A DNA stretch of 64,000 bases from Bacteroidales bacterium (GCA_015060965.1 SUXN01000011.1:1-64000); one strand, 5' to 3'; positions 8,771 through 18,277 are shown, counted from the stretch's first letter. Made by a program: numbers and translations. Notes: generated by a model not told the origin, from the letters alone.

Positions 8771-9436
8771 ATGGATGTAAGGATAGACGCAAGCTGGAAA
8801 GAGGTTTTGCAGAAAGAGTTCGAAAAGGATTACTTTACAAGGCTCACATCCTTTGTAAGGGAGGAATATGCCGGGACTACACCGATATACCCACCTGCAA
8901 GACTCATCTTCAACGCCTTTGACCACTGCCCTTTCAACGATGTAAAGGTTGTTATATTGGGACAGGACCCGTACCACGGTGTGGGGCAAGCAAACGGACT
9001 ATGTTTCTCGGTAAACAAAGGAGTGGCTTTTCCACCGTCACTGATGAACATCTTCAAAGAGATACAGAGTGACCTTGGCACCCCTATCCCGCAAGACGGT
9101 GACCTCACACGCTGGAGTGACCAGGGAGTGTTGCTGCTCAATGCCACGCTCACTGTGCGCGCCTCACAGGCCGGCTCGCACCAGAAACGCGGCTGGGAGG
9201 AGTTCACCGACGCCGCCATACGCGAGCTTGCCGAGCGCAGGGAGAACATTGTCTTCATCCTCTGGGGCAGCTATGCACAGAAGAAAGGTGCATTCATTGA
9301 CCGCAGCAAGCATCTTGTGCTGACGTCACCGCACCCCTCGCCGCTATCGGCCTATCAGGGATTCTTCGGGAACCACCATTTCAGCAAGGCCAACAGATAC
9401 CTTGCCGAACATGGAAAGAAAGAGATCTTATGGTAA
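8771..9436 (+). CDS. ung: Uracil-DNA glycosylase, family 1
   Basis: 221 residues. It removes uracil from DNA to start base-excision repair. The water-activating motif 'GQDPYHG' has catalytic Asp at residue 66, the uracil pocket is 'GLCFSV', and the DNA-intercalating His-Pro-Ser loop is 'HPSPLSAYQGFFG'. Length and motif order are typical of family 1. It is second in the asnA-ung unit and ends at a strong terminator. Confidence 0.97.
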   Translation: MDVRIDASWKEVLQKEFEKDYFTRLTSFVREEYAGTTPIYPPARLIFNAFDHCPFNDVKVVILGQDPYHGVGQANGLCFSVNKGVAFPPSLMNIFKEIQSDLGTPIPQDGDLTRWSDQGVLLLNATLTVRASQAGSHQKRGWEEFTDAAIRELAERRENIVFILWGSYAQKKGAFIDRSKHLVLTSPHPSPLSAYQGFFGNHHFSKANRYLAEHGKKEILW

Positions 9437-9437
9437 A

Positions 9438-9481
9438 CAAACAAGAGGGTTCACTTCAACCGAAGTGAACCCTCTTGTTTG
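9438..9481. terminator. Bidirectional terminator between ung and the LptD-like gene
   Basis: Perfect 20-bp arms (9438-9457 and 9462-9481; core GAGGGTTCACTTC) flank the loop AACC. The stem ends in CTTGTTTG on either strand. It separates convergent genes. Confidence 0.85.
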
Positions 9482-9501
9482 ATACACCTGTACGACAGAC
9501 A

Positions 9502-12225
9502 TCAATACCACTCGACATTGCTGCTTCCACTGCTGCGTTTGTCCCACTTCAGAGCATCGGCAAGCATCTGAGAGGTTGCACGGAAACTGAAATTGAACGA
9601 GGTATAAGGACTCAGTACAATACCGCACGACATCTCAAAGCAATGGAGGTCACGTGATATGTTCATTGTAGTGGTGGTCAGTTTCTTGAACTGGAAATTA
9701 TAGCCGGACGTAAAATTAATGCGCCAGTTATCAGAGATACCGATATTACCCGAGATGTTCATGTTCTGTGTAAACTTGTATGGGTAGCGCATAGTCTTCA
9801 CGTTTATCTTGGCAGCCGTATTCTCGGCCATCATTATACCATAAGATATCGTAAGGTTCCATGGAAACTTGAATGGCATATATCCGTCGTTGTCAACAGT
9901 AGCATCCTTTGCCTTCTTGGTCTTGGACTCCTTGAGTGAGCCACTCTTTGGACTCTCTTCCTCTATTGTACCATCCTTGCTATCCTGATTTTCGGCCTCC
10001 TCATCCTCATCAGAGCCCTGGAACCACTGCTTTATCTTTGAGAATGTCTTGTTGTTGAATGTGTACGAAAGGTTCTGACTCATACCCTGGAAACGCCCGA
10101 AGCGCCCGTAAGACCACTCTGTCCTGTCGCCCACAATTACCTGTCCACGGTCATTGAACGCATATGCATAAGTAGCCCAAGTAGCATTGAAACTGAAAGT
10201 ATAGTTCTTGGTAAGTTTAAGTCGCAGACGTGTAGACAGGTTACTCCACGGCTTTGTCTTTGCCGCAAGGTTGTATGACAACGACGCTCCCAATTCATCA
10301 ATTATACTGATTTTTTTCAGCGAATCGTTTTTCGTACGCCATTTCATCTCGACATTGTTGCTCACACTGAACGAGATGCTACCGGTCTTTCCGCGCGAAG
10401 GTATACCATAAAGACTGCCCTGATAGGGAGAATATTCAACGGTACGCGCCTCGCCGTTTTCGTCTGTGTATACGTAGGTATCATAATAACCGTAATGCTC
10501 GGCACCGAAATCCGGCGCATACGAGAACGAGATTGACGGCTTGAACACATGGCGTACTGTATGTACACGGCTGTTCTTGAGAAAACCTGCCGGCTGGTAG
10601 AAACCATATAGCGTGGTATTGGCGGAAATCGAGAGGTTATAGTTATACACTCTGTTGAAGCCATACACGGTATCCTTTGCGACACTGTTTGTAGCATAGT
10701 CCCACTCCTGGTTTATCTTCTTGAAGTACCAACGCTCGGTATAATTGAAGCTTGGAGTAATATTAAGGAATCCGAACAACTGGAACGTCGCGCTCACCGG
10801 TATATTGTGTTTGAAGCCGTTTCTCCAGTCCTTGACAAGATTGGACTTGAGCACCTTGTCTTCCTTGGTGCTGATACTGTTGCTCATCTGTCCGCTGTAG
10901 GAAAGAGATATCTTCTCGTACCAACGCTCGTCACCCGCACGTTTCTTGCGTTTGAAGGGATATTTCTTGGAAAGCGAAATGCTCAGGTTGGGCAGTGTCA
11001 ACGACAAGGTTGAATCCTGCATGTTCTGCGCGACATTCATCGTCGTTGACAGTGAGAGACCGATATTCGGGAAGGTATATGAGTAACTCACACTTGATGT
11101 TCGCATACTCTGCGAGTTGAGTACCGGATTGTAGAGACTGCTCAGGTTGGAGCGCTCGTAGCTTGCCGTGGCAAAGTTCACGCTTGCCGAGAAATTGCTG
11201 TTGGGATGCACCTTAGGGTCCTGACGGTGACTCCACTGCAAGCGGAAATTCTTACCCACAGCATAGTCAGGCAATCCCTTCTCACCGTTCTTTGTCACAA
11301 GATAACTGAAATCGACGCTACCGGAGTACTTGTAGCGCACCGCGTATGTAGACGCCGCACCCAGACCCCATGAGCCTTTGGTAAAGATTTCACCGGTAAG
11401 ACGCAAATCAACCTTATCGCTTATGGCAAAATAGTAACCACCGTCGCGAATGTAGAAGCCGCGCTCGGTCTCATCACCGAAGGTCGGCATTATAATACCC
11501 GAAGAGTAACTGCTTGTAAAAGGGAAATAGCCGAAGGGCAATGCCAACGGCAAAGGGACATCCTCCACAACAAGGTAGAGCGGACCCGAAACGACATCCT
11601 TTTTGGGACGTACCTTGGCACGTGTAAGACGCACATAGAAGTGGGGATGCTCGGCATCACAGGTTGTGTATTTGCCGTCCTGCGAATAGAAGATACCTGC
11701 CGAGTCCTTCTTTGCCTTACCGCCCATGATGAAGCCGTCGCCCTGCTGGGTGTATACGTTATTGATGAAACCTTTCTTGGTCTTGAAATTATAGCTCATC
11801 TTGTCGCTCTCATAGGGAGTACCGCCATCCATGAAGATGGGCAGGCCTACACTCATTCCCGTAGTGTCGATACTGCCGGTGGCATGCACCACACTGCTGT
11901 CCATATTGAGCTTGATCACATCAGCCGTGAGCTCTATCTTGTCGTAACGCACCTTGCCGGCACCGTAAAGGTAGGCATTTCCCGTACGCGACCACACCAT
12001 CGAATCGGTACATTCATAGAAGACCGGGGCATCAATGGCATCCTTCTTGGGTTCATCCTTTGATAGGGAATCTGCCACAGACACAGAATCGGCAGCAAGC
12101 GAATCGCGCACAATGCTCCACCCCTCATAGGGTGCTGCATATGCGACCATCCCTGACGGCAACATAAGGGTCGCTACCGCCAGCAGGAATGCTATAGAAA
12201 GTATCTTGACTGAAACCGATCTCAT
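9502..12225 (-). CDS. LptD-like LPS-assembly outer-membrane protein
   Basis: 907 residues with a signal peptide (residues 1-31, cleaved near 'AYAAP'). Residues 65-200 form an OstA-like beta-jellyroll, with 'GKVRYDKIELTADVIKLNM' and 'GFIMGGKAKKDS' segments. A large beta-barrel rich in aromatic-ended strands follows to the C terminus, including the LptD-like 'PFGYFPF' region. An acidic/Lys-rich loop near residues 730-770 is probably an extracellular insertion. In Bacteroidota such proteins are the LptD counterparts that deliver LPS or LOS to the outer leaflet. LptA or LptE partners are not in the window. The upstream gene is an HD hydrolase 180 bases away. Confidence 0.85.
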   Translation of the reverse strand: MRSVSVKILSIAFLLAVATLMLPSGMVAYAAPYEGWSIVRDSLAADSVSVADSLSKDEPKKDAIDAPVFYECTDSMVWSRTGNAYLYGAGKVRYDKIELTADVIKLNMDSSVVHATGSIDTTGMSVGLPIFMDGGTPYESDKMSYNFKTKKGFINNVYTQQGDGFIMGGKAKKDSAGIFYSQDGKYTTCDAEHPHFYVRLTRAKVRPKKDVVSGPLYLVVEDVPLPLALPFGYFPFTSSYSSGIIMPTFGDETERGFYIRDGGYYFAISDKVDLRLTGEIFTKGSWGLGAASTYAVRYKYSGSVDFSYLVTKNGEKGLPDYAVGKNFRLQWSHRQDPKVHPNSNFSASVNFATASYERSNLSSLYNPVLNSQSMRTSSVSYSYTFPNIGLSLSTTMNVAQNMQDSTLSLTLPNLSISLSKKYPFKRKKRAGDERWYEKISLSYSGQMSNSISTKEDKVLKSNLVKDWRNGFKHNIPVSATFQLFGFLNITPSFNYTERWYFKKINQEWDYATNSVAKDTVYGFNRVYNYNLSISANTTLYGFYQPAGFLKNSRVHTVRHVFKPSISFSYAPDFGAEHYGYYDTYVYTDENGEARTVEYSPYQGSLYGIPSRGKTGSISFSVSNNVEMKWRTKNDSLKKISIIDELGASLSYNLAAKTKPWSNLSTRLRLKLTKNYTFSFNATWATYAYAFNDRGQVIVGDRTEWSYGRFGRFQGMSQNLSYTFNNKTFSKIKQWFQGSDEDEEAENQDSKDGTIEEESPKSGSLKESKTKKAKDATVDNDGYMPFKFPWNLTISYGIMMAENTAAKINVKTMRYPYKFTQNMNISGNIGISDNWRINFTSGYNFQFKKLTTTTMNISRDLHCFEMSCGIVLSPYTSFNFSFRATSQMLADALKWDKRSSGSSNVEWY

Positions 12226-12406
12226 TTAAAACGCTTCTCAAAGCAAGTGGGAAACAGAAGCATAAAAAACAGAACTGAAAAAGTTCCCTTTATTACAACA
12301 GGCATTTCCGCACTTTTCGGCAAAATTACGAAATAAAAAGGAGTATTCTTTATTTTTAAGAGAAAAAAGCACTTCTAAAAGCCATATTTGTAGTAAACTG
12401 CAAGAC

Positions 12407-12946
12407 TTACATAAAGAGTTTTGCCCATTTCTGCACCTTCTCAACCGATTCCTCGGATATCTTGCGCATACTTTCTACCACCTGTTCAAAACTTCTGGGC
12501 TGAGTCAGGAACTTTGTCTTTGAAAAGAATTTGTCAGCAAAACAGATAATCTGTTCCTCCAATGTCTCGGGCTGGAAATCCTGAGCCGGGAGATTCCAGC
12601 CGTTCTGCAGAATCACCTCTTTTGTAAGGCCGGTCCCTGTGTGGCGTTCACACACACGGGCATGACGTTCATAACCGAGCGAGCGCAGCAACTGCGCCCC
12701 CAGATAGCCATGGCATAGATATTGCTCGGTACCATGACAATGAATACGTGGTGCATCAGTAAGGAATATACCGATATCGTGCAACATGGAAGCCTCATAC
12801 ACGAACTGCTCGTCAAGCCCTAACTCGGGATGACGACGCGCCAGTTCCAAAGCGAAACCAGCCACCGCCCGGGCGTGCAACATGTAAATATTTTTCAGCT
12901 CATTATCCTGTGGATAGTAGCGGTCTATTATCTCATTCACATCCAT
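12407..12946 (-). CDS. HD-domain phosphohydrolase
   Basis: 179 residues. The HD signature is visible: His in 'MLHARAVAGFALELAR', 'SMLHDIGIF' (HD pair), then 'CHGYLGAQLLR' and the Asp in 'CFADKFFSKT'. The metal-binding set H...HD...D is therefore intact. Such stand-alone HD proteins hydrolyse nucleotides or phosphate esters; the substrate is unknown. It may be transcribed with the LptD-like gene downstream, although the 180-base gap leaves that open. Confidence 0.85.
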   Translation of the reverse strand: MDVNEIIDRYYPQDNELKNIYMLHARAVAGFALELARRHPELGLDEQFVYEASMLHDIGIFLTDAPRIHCHGTEQYLCHGYLGAQLLRSLGYERHARVCERHTGTGLTKEVILQNGWNLPAQDFQPETLEEQIICFADKFFSKTKFLTQPRSFEQVVESMRKISEESVEKVQKWAKLFM

Positions 12947-13104
12947 AGTAAAAGATTGTTTTTAAGCAAATCAATTACGAAGATAAGCAAAATAGAGACA
13001 ACTCACAAGCAGTATACGGAATTGAAAAACAGAACTTCGCCATTATTTTCCACCGATTTAACCATTATAAACATTATTATATAAAGTCTTTTAAAACTTT
13101 TACA

Positions 13105-13112
13105 TATATTTG
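13105..13112 (+). promoter_or_regulatory. -7 promoter element of the VTC operon, with leader hairpin
   Basis: TATATTTG matches TAnnTTTG, with start predicted near 13119. The leader of about 110 bases contains a perfect hairpin, GGATAAAAAAC (13143-13153) with GTTTTTTATCC (13161-13171), whose right arm is T-rich. It could attenuate transcription; this is inference. The -33 box is weak. Confidence 0.4.
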
Positions 13113-13227
13113 CGGTAAACTGCGAATATAGGATGCGGCCCGGGATAAAAAACGAGACTTGTTTTTTATCCACTCGTCTTTCACTAATCTGCGTTAATTG
13201 AAACTATCGACAAAACTTGCCATTTAC

Positions 13228-13998
13228 ATGACAGAAAGAATTGCCGAAAAAGCCCTTTTATTGCCTCCGATAACACTTCAGGAGATGTCGGGCATAAAAC
13301 TGATGAACAGGACGGACACAAAGTTTGTGGCCACTCTTGAACAGCTTGTCGCGTTCCTTTCGGCAGTCAAGGGTAAGTATTTCATCCAGGAAATTGACGG
13401 CAAGCGCATCGCAAGTTACCACACCACCTATTTTGACACCGACGACTACGAGATGTACCGCATGCACCATGCGGGACGCACGGTAAGGGAGAAAATCAGG
13501 GTACGCACGTATCTTGACAGCCTTGACACATTCCTCGAGGTAAAGAACAAGAACAACCACGGACGCACCAAGAAGAAGCGTATCACTGTGGGGAGCGTGG
13601 ATACACTGCATAACGAAAGGGAGAATGTGGTCCCGTTCCTGAGCAAGGTCGCATGGTATAAATTGGAACAGGTTTCACCGGTAATAGAAAACTGGTTCAA
13701 CCGTATAACACTTGTAAATTTCGCCAAGACAGAACGGCTCACGATTGACTTCAACCTGCGGTTCCACCACCTCAAGAGCGACCAACGCGACGCACTTAAA
13801 AGAGTTGCCGTGATAGAACTGAAACGTGACGGCAATGTTCCATCCCCGGCACTTGACATCCTGCGCGAGACACGCATCAAGCGCTCCGGATTCAGCAAAT
13901 ACTGTATTGGCAGTGCGCTCACACACAAGGGGCTCAAGAGGAACAACTTCAAGGAAAGACTCATAATGATATGCAAAATGGAAAACAAAAATCAATAG
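13228..13998 (+). CDS. VTC-domain polyphosphate polymerase-like protein
   Basis: 256 residues from ATG 13228; a TTG start at 13198 is less likely. The VTC/triphosphate-tunnel fold is recognisable from alternating basic and acidic strands: 'LMNRTDTKFVA', 'YFDTDDYEMYRMHHAGR', 'REKIRVRTY', 'FLEVKNKNNHGRTKKKR' and 'RLTIDFNLRF', ending 'IKRSGFSKYCIGSAL'. Yeast Vtc4 uses this tunnel to polymerise polyphosphate from ATP. Bacterial homologues are annotated as polyphosphate polymerase-domain proteins, mostly untested. It is first of five closely packed genes, and the next gene (DUF4956, membrane) starts 8 bases later. The product may be extruded through or anchored at the membrane; that is inference. 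Confidence 0.85.
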   Translation: MTERIAEKALLLPPITLQEMSGIKLMNRTDTKFVATLEQLVAFLSAVKGKYFIQEIDGKRIASYHTTYFDTDDYEMYRMHHAGRTVREKIRVRTYLDSLDTFLEVKNKNNHGRTKKKRITVGSVDTLHNERENVVPFLSKVAWYKLEQVSPVIENWFNRITLVNFAKTERLTIDFNLRFHHLKSDQRDALKRVAVIELKRDGNVPSPALDILRETRIKRSGFSKYCIGSALTHKGLKRNNFKERLIMICKMENKNQ

Positions 13999-14005
13999 AA
14001 CAAAC

Positions 14006-14860
14006 ATGAAACTTGTAACTACACTACTATTATTCTGCATGACACTGTTCGCACAGGCGCAGGACACACCTGTGGCGACGACTGTTTCCACGACAACAGA
14101 GATTGTTGCAAGCAATGCAGTCGCAACCATAGCCGGCTTTGAAACAGATGAGGACGACTTTGACGGCAATGAGAAGATGGCCGTATCTGTTAGGGAGAAA
14201 CGCCAGAGCGATGAATTCATCGACACAAAGCATGTAACAGAACTGCTGATAGCATTCTTCATCAACCTGATTGCAATAGCAATAATTGTACGCGGACTCT
14301 ATTACCCCAAATGCAAGCGTGGAGAGTTCTTCTTCACATATATACTCATCGCCATAAGTACCTTCATGCTCATATATGTGCTTGGCGACGTAAAGCTAAA
14401 GGCCGGTATAGCATTGGGACTGTTTGCAATCTTCAGCATCATACGTTACCGCACCGAGCAGGTTGCCATCAGGGAGATGACATATCTCTTCATCATCATT
14501 GCATTGAGCGCAATCAACGGACTGACAGTAAGCGAGTTGAGCCTCGGCGAGGTTATAATAATCAACCTCCTGTTCATCTTTTCCATCTGGATTTGCGAGA
14601 GCAAGATACTCATCAGCCATTACTCATACAAGGTGATAAAGTACGACAACGTAAACCTCATCACCCCCGACAAGCGTGCAGAGCTCATTGCTGACCTTGA
14701 GAAGCGTACCGGTCTCAAGATTGAGAAGGTAGAAGTCGGCAGCATCGATTTCCTCAAGGACGCGGCTATCGTGAAGATGTATTACAAGAGCAATACCTCA
14801 AACAATTCAGTAGACACAACTTTAAAAACACCCGTAGATGAATACAAACTCAAAGACTAA
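14006..14860 (+). CDS. DUF4956 membrane protein
   Basis: 284 residues. A cleavable signal peptide (about residues 1-19, 'LFAQAQ') is followed by a variable, acidic periplasmic stretch (20-75) and four hydrophobic helices between about residues 78 and 200. The conserved cytosolic-side loop 'FSIIRYRTEQVAIREMTYLF' is characteristic of DUF4956. A soluble ferredoxin-like C terminus (210-284) ends 'KTPVDEYKLKD'. DUF4956 genes commonly neighbour VTC genes, as here, but their role is unknown. A pore or membrane anchor for the polymerase is a reasonable guess. The stop overlaps the next start by 23 bases. Confidence 0.88.
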   Translation: MKLVTTLLLFCMTLFAQAQDTPVATTVSTTTEIVASNAVATIAGFETDEDDFDGNEKMAVSVREKRQSDEFIDTKHVTELLIAFFINLIAIAIIVRGLYYPKCKRGEFFFTYILIAISTFMLIYVLGDVKLKAGIALGLFAIFSIIRYRTEQVAIREMTYLFIIIALSAINGLTVSELSLGEVIIINLLFIFSIWICESKILISHYSYKVIKYDNVNLITPDKRAELIADLEKRTGLKIEKVEVGSIDFLKDAAIVKMYYKSNTSNNSVDTTLKTPVDEYKLKD

Positions 14861-15680
14861 GAAAAGACTAATCAAGTATCTGCTGTTGGCAGTGCTTGCC
14901 ATCGCTCCATTATGCACAACAAACGCACAGAGCGATGATGACGAATTCGGTGTGTGGACAACCCTGGAGGCGTCAAAGAAAATCAACAAGAAGCTCAAGC
15001 TCGATTTTGAGGCAGAGCTGCGTACTATCGAAGGCCTCGACGACCTCGACCGCGTGTCGGTGGGCGCCGGAGCAAGTTACAAACTCGCAAAATGGCTCAA
15101 GGCCGGTGCCGGATATATCTTCATATACAGCCACAGCCTTGACAGCAAGAACATAAAGGAGGCTTTTGACGAGAACAGATATGATTACAACATTGACCAT
15201 GACTACTGGACCGAGCGTCACCGTTTCCACGTGTCGCTGACAGGAGAGTACAAGGTGGGACGCGTCGAGTTCTCGTTGCGCGAGCGCGTACAGTATACCC
15301 GCACCAACTCGGCTACGACCGACGAGACAAAGTACCGTTGGGAACAGCGTGTCGACGAGTACGGCAATGACCTTGAGCCGACACTATCACAGGAGACAGA
15401 GCCCGAGTTCAAGAAGGCAAAGGAGAACACCACGCTGCGTTCACGCCTGACAGCAAAATGGGATATCCGCAACTGCAAGATTACCCCGTTCGCATCGGTG
15501 GAACTGTATACACGCCTCGACGAGTGGAAAGGATGCGACAAACTGCGCTACCGCGCCGGAGCAAGTTACAAAATCAACAAGGACAACGAGATTTCCCTGT
15601 TCTACCTGTACCAGGACGCCAATGACGATGACGAGCCCAAGGGACACGCAGTCGGAATCGGATATTCAATTGACCTGTAA
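14838..15680 (+). CDS. DUF2490 outer-membrane beta-barrel protein
   Basis: 280 residues. After a basic N terminus and signal peptide (to 'CTTNAQS', about residue 31), the chain is a series of amphipathic strands separated by charged turns ('FGVWTTLEASKKINKKLKLD', 'VSVGAGASYKLAKWLKAGAG', 'FHVSLTGEYKVGRVEFSLRE'), ending in an aromatic-poor 'AVGIGYSIDL'. This is the DUF2490 pattern, predicted as a small outer-membrane barrel of 10-12 strands. It overlaps the DUF4956 gene and precedes two secreted proteins, giving the operon inner-membrane, outer-membrane and surface components. Confidence 0.82.
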   Translation: MNTNSKTKKRLIKYLLLAVLAIAPLCTTNAQSDDDEFGVWTTLEASKKINKKLKLDFEAELRTIEGLDDLDRVSVGAGASYKLAKWLKAGAGYIFIYSHSLDSKNIKEAFDENRYDYNIDHDYWTERHRFHVSLTGEYKVGRVEFSLRERVQYTRTNSATTDETKYRWEQRVDEYGNDLEPTLSQETEPEFKKAKENTTLRSRLTAKWDIRNCKITPFASVELYTRLDEWKGCDKLRYRAGASYKINKDNEISLFYLYQDANDDDEPKGHAVGIGYSIDL

Positions 15681-15695
15681 TAAAGACTTTGACAA

Positions 15696-16151
15696 ATGAA
15701 AAAGATTCTTACAATACTACTGATGCTTGCCGCATTGCCAGCAACCGCACAGCAGATGCTTGTCGACAAGAACATCGGAGAGAATGAGATTGTCGACCTT
15801 GAGAACCTCAAGCAGATAACATTCAACGGCGTCAATGTCAACATTGAGCAGACCGACGGTGCCACAAGCAGCAATTCAATGTCGGCCATCAACCAGATAA
15901 CCTTCGGTGACTACACAGACATAGGCGACGTAAAGGAGAGCAGTGAAGAGCTTATCACTTACATATCGAGTGACGAGATTGCCGTCAACTGCGGAGCGGG
16001 CTCAACCGTAACGATTTACAGTCTTGTAGGCACACCGGTGCTGAACGTACGCCTCGGCTCCGACTATGGCCGGATAAGTATCGCCGGCCTCCCCAAAGGT
16101 ATATATATTGTAAAGGCACAGGAAAGAACCGCTAAAATTGTAAGACGATGA
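15696..16151 (+). CDS. Small secreted protein with C-terminal sorting-type domain
   Basis: 151 residues. A signal peptide (1-18, '..LPATAQQ') precedes two copies of an 'I(N)QITF' strand motif ('NLKQITFNG', 'INQITFGDY'). The C-terminal 75-residue beta domain ends 'LPKGIYIVKAQERTAKIVRR', closely resembling type IX secretion type-A tails. The product is therefore expected in the outer membrane or on the surface. Its last four bases overlap the start of the next gene (ATGA), indicating coupling. No enzymatic motif is visible; it may be a scaffold or adaptor for its neighbour. Confidence 0.75.
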   Translation: MKKILTILLMLAALPATAQQMLVDKNIGENEIVDLENLKQITFNGVNVNIEQTDGATSSNSMSAINQITFGDYTDIGDVKESSEELITYISSDEIAVNCGAGSTVTIYSLVGTPVLNVRLGSDYGRISIAGLPKGIYIVKAQERTAKIVRR

Positions 16152-17821
16152 GAAAGACATTATTCGCGACGTGCCTGCTCATTGCCACAGCAACACAGGC
16201 ACAGGTGCTCTATGTAAACAACAGCAACGGCACATACCAGGCCTTTGACACAAAGACAACAGAGAGCATCACCTTTGACGAGGAACAGAAACTGGTAAGC
16301 ATAGAGCTGGGTAGCGACGACGGCATACTCAAAAGCCGCTTCAACACCACAAAGGTCACCAACATTGCCCCATCGACAGCCAATGCCACAGAACTCACAT
16401 ACGACCTCGACCCTACTGTCGTTTTTGACAAGAACGATGAGACAGGCTACAACGAGGTCGTGGAAACGATAATAACCGACGAGACAGTGGACGAATCGGG
16501 TGACTTCGTTGAGAACTTCGCTACAACACGCGTAATAACAATCACTTTCAGCGAGACGGGAGTAATGACCTCAGCCTTGCCCGATGACATTACTGCCACC
16601 ATTGATGGCGGACACATTGTCATAAACTCCGAGCGCAGCAAGGTGGCTTACCGCGTGACAGGCACATGCAGCAACGGCTCATTGAAGATATACAGCCTCA
16701 AGAAGTTCCAAATTATGTTGCAGAACCTGAACCTTACCAACCCCGCAGGCCCGGCAATAAACGTGCAGAGCGGTAAGACCACATACCTGACACTATTGAC
16801 TGGCACAGAAAACACACTGTGTGACGGTTCCACATACGGCACACCGGCCATTGCCGCCGACGGCACCGAGGAGGACCAGAAGGGCACACTATTCAGCGAG
16901 GGGCAGATAATCATCAACGGCATTGGCACACTGAACGTCACAAGCCTCGGCGGCCATGCAATATGCAGCGACGACTACATCAGGGTGCGTAGCGGCAATA
17001 TAAACATTGTAAAGGCGGCAAAGGACGGGTTCCGCACAAAGGACAAGTTCATTGTCGGACGCACAGCTGCAGCGGCCCCCACAATAAACATCAACGCCAC
17101 CAACAGCGGCATCGACTGCAGCGAGGGCACACTCACCATCGAGGCCGGCAAGCTGGAGATAACATCCGGCAGCGAGGCCATAAAGGTAGAATATGAGGAA
17201 ATACTCCCCGATCCTCTCGTTATCCCCGATGCCATCATAAAGGGCGGTTTCGTAAAGATACACACAACCGGTGAGAAGAGCTCTGCCATCAAAGTCACAC
17301 GCAACTACACACAGAGCGGCGGTATCATACAGGCCACCGTTGACGGCAACGGTTCAAAAGTCATCAACTGCGACGGCAATGTAACATTCAGCCGCGGCAA
17401 AGTGACAGCATTTGCGAACGGCACGGTCGCTACCGACACCACAAGCGCAGGCGGCATCAAGTGCAACGGCAATATTGAGATAACGGGCGGAACAATCGCG
17501 ATAGAGTGCAACGGCAAGGGCTCAAAAGGCATCAACTGCAACAGCGACGTAACGGTTACAGGTGGTGAGCTCACCCTTACAGCCACAGCCGACAACTACA
17601 CCGACATTGCCGACGACAAGAAAAGCCGTGCGATAACAGCAACCGGCAACGTCACCGTAAACGGCGGCAAAGTCGTGGCAAGCGCATACGACAATGCCAT
17701 CCACGCCACAGCAATCACCATAAACGACGGTATTGTAAATGCATACAGCGAGAGCGGCAGTGCATTAGGCGTGGACGCAGTTCAGAACGGCGGTTGGCTA
17801 CTGACAAAGGATGTGGAATGA
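16148..17821 (+). CDS. Secreted beta-helix protein, Cthe_2159-type carbohydrate-binding family
   Basis: 557 residues with a signal peptide (1-18, '..ATQAQV'). Residues 20-80 share the 'ITFDEEQKLVSIEL' strand pattern of the preceding small protein. From about residue 185 the chain shows repeating beta-helix rungs: 'GPAINVQSGKTTYLTLLTG', 'GQIIINGIGTLNVT', 'AICSDDYIRVRSGNINI', 'GIDCSEGTLTIEAGKLEIT', then Asn-Gly-Gly turns in the last third. These match the Cthe_2159-type family, reported to bind acidic or cellulosic polysaccharide. It is the last gene of the VTC operon and is followed by a terminator. A role in binding surface or host glycan, or the operon's own anionic polymer, is inferred. Confidence 0.78.
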   Translation: MRKTLFATCLLIATATQAQVLYVNNSNGTYQAFDTKTTESITFDEEQKLVSIELGSDDGILKSRFNTTKVTNIAPSTANATELTYDLDPTVVFDKNDETGYNEVVETIITDETVDESGDFVENFATTRVITITFSETGVMTSALPDDITATIDGGHIVINSERSKVAYRVTGTCSNGSLKIYSLKKFQIMLQNLNLTNPAGPAINVQSGKTTYLTLLTGTENTLCDGSTYGTPAIAADGTEEDQKGTLFSEGQIIINGIGTLNVTSLGGHAICSDDYIRVRSGNINIVKAAKDGFRTKDKFIVGRTAAAAPTININATNSGIDCSEGTLTIEAGKLEITSGSEAIKVEYEEILPDPLVIPDAIIKGGFVKIHTTGEKSSAIKVTRNYTQSGGIIQATVDGNGSKVINCDGNVTFSRGKVTAFANGTVATDTTSAGGIKCNGNIEITGGTIAIECNGKGSKGINCNSDVTVTGGELTLTATADNYTDIADDKKSRAITATGNVTVNGGKVVASAYDNAIHATAITINDGIVNAYSESGSALGVDAVQNGGWLLTKDVE

Positions 17822-17837
17822 ACAACCGGTGCAAATA

Positions 17838-17880
17838 CAAAAGGAGAGGGCAGCAACAGAACTGCCCTCTCCTTTTGTTA
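17838..17880. terminator. Terminator of the VTC operon
   Basis: CAAAAGGAGAGGGCAG (17838-17853) pairs perfectly with CTGCCCTCTCCTTTTG (17862-17877) across an 8-base loop. It also faces the convergent small membrane gene at 17891. Confidence 0.85.
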
Positions 17881-17890
17881 ACGCTATCAT

Positions 17891-18130
17891 TCATTTCATT
17901 GCTCTCTCGTTCTTGCGCTCCATCATCTCACGCTCGCGTTCACGGCGCAGTTTCTCGCGCTTGCGCAACAGCACCCACAATAGGGCAAGGACAAGCACCG
18001 ACACGCCCACCGTGACACATTTCTCGGTTGTGCCCATCTCATCGTTGCTCGGGATGAATATAATATACATTATTGCCGTATAGACAGCAAGGACAGCTAT
18101 AGTAACGTTCGGGTTCCTCAGAAATCTCAT
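17891..18130 (-). CDS. Small membrane protein with charged tail, unknown
   Basis: 79 residues. Two hydrophobic helices (about 9-27 and 38-56) are separated by a short acidic loop. They are followed by a very basic, coiled-coil-like tail of alternating Arg, Glu, Lys and Met ('KREKLRREREREMMERK'). No named family is recognised. Composition and the clean gene borders (own start, terminator just beyond the stop) favour a real gene. Confidence 0.6.
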   Translation of the reverse strand: MRFLRNPNVTIAVLAVYTAIMYIIFIPSNDEMGTTEKCVTVGVSVLVLALLWVLLRKREKLRREREREMMERKNERAMK

Positions 18131-18277
18131 ATCTTGTATTTATTACCTTATTGTGTTGCAAAGTTAAGTCAAACTTTCGGATTTTCTGAAAAACAACAAG
18201 CTTTTGCCCCCTTTTATAGTATATTTTAAGATTTTGTCCTATTTTTACGGATAGAAACAATTCAACATCAAATATCT

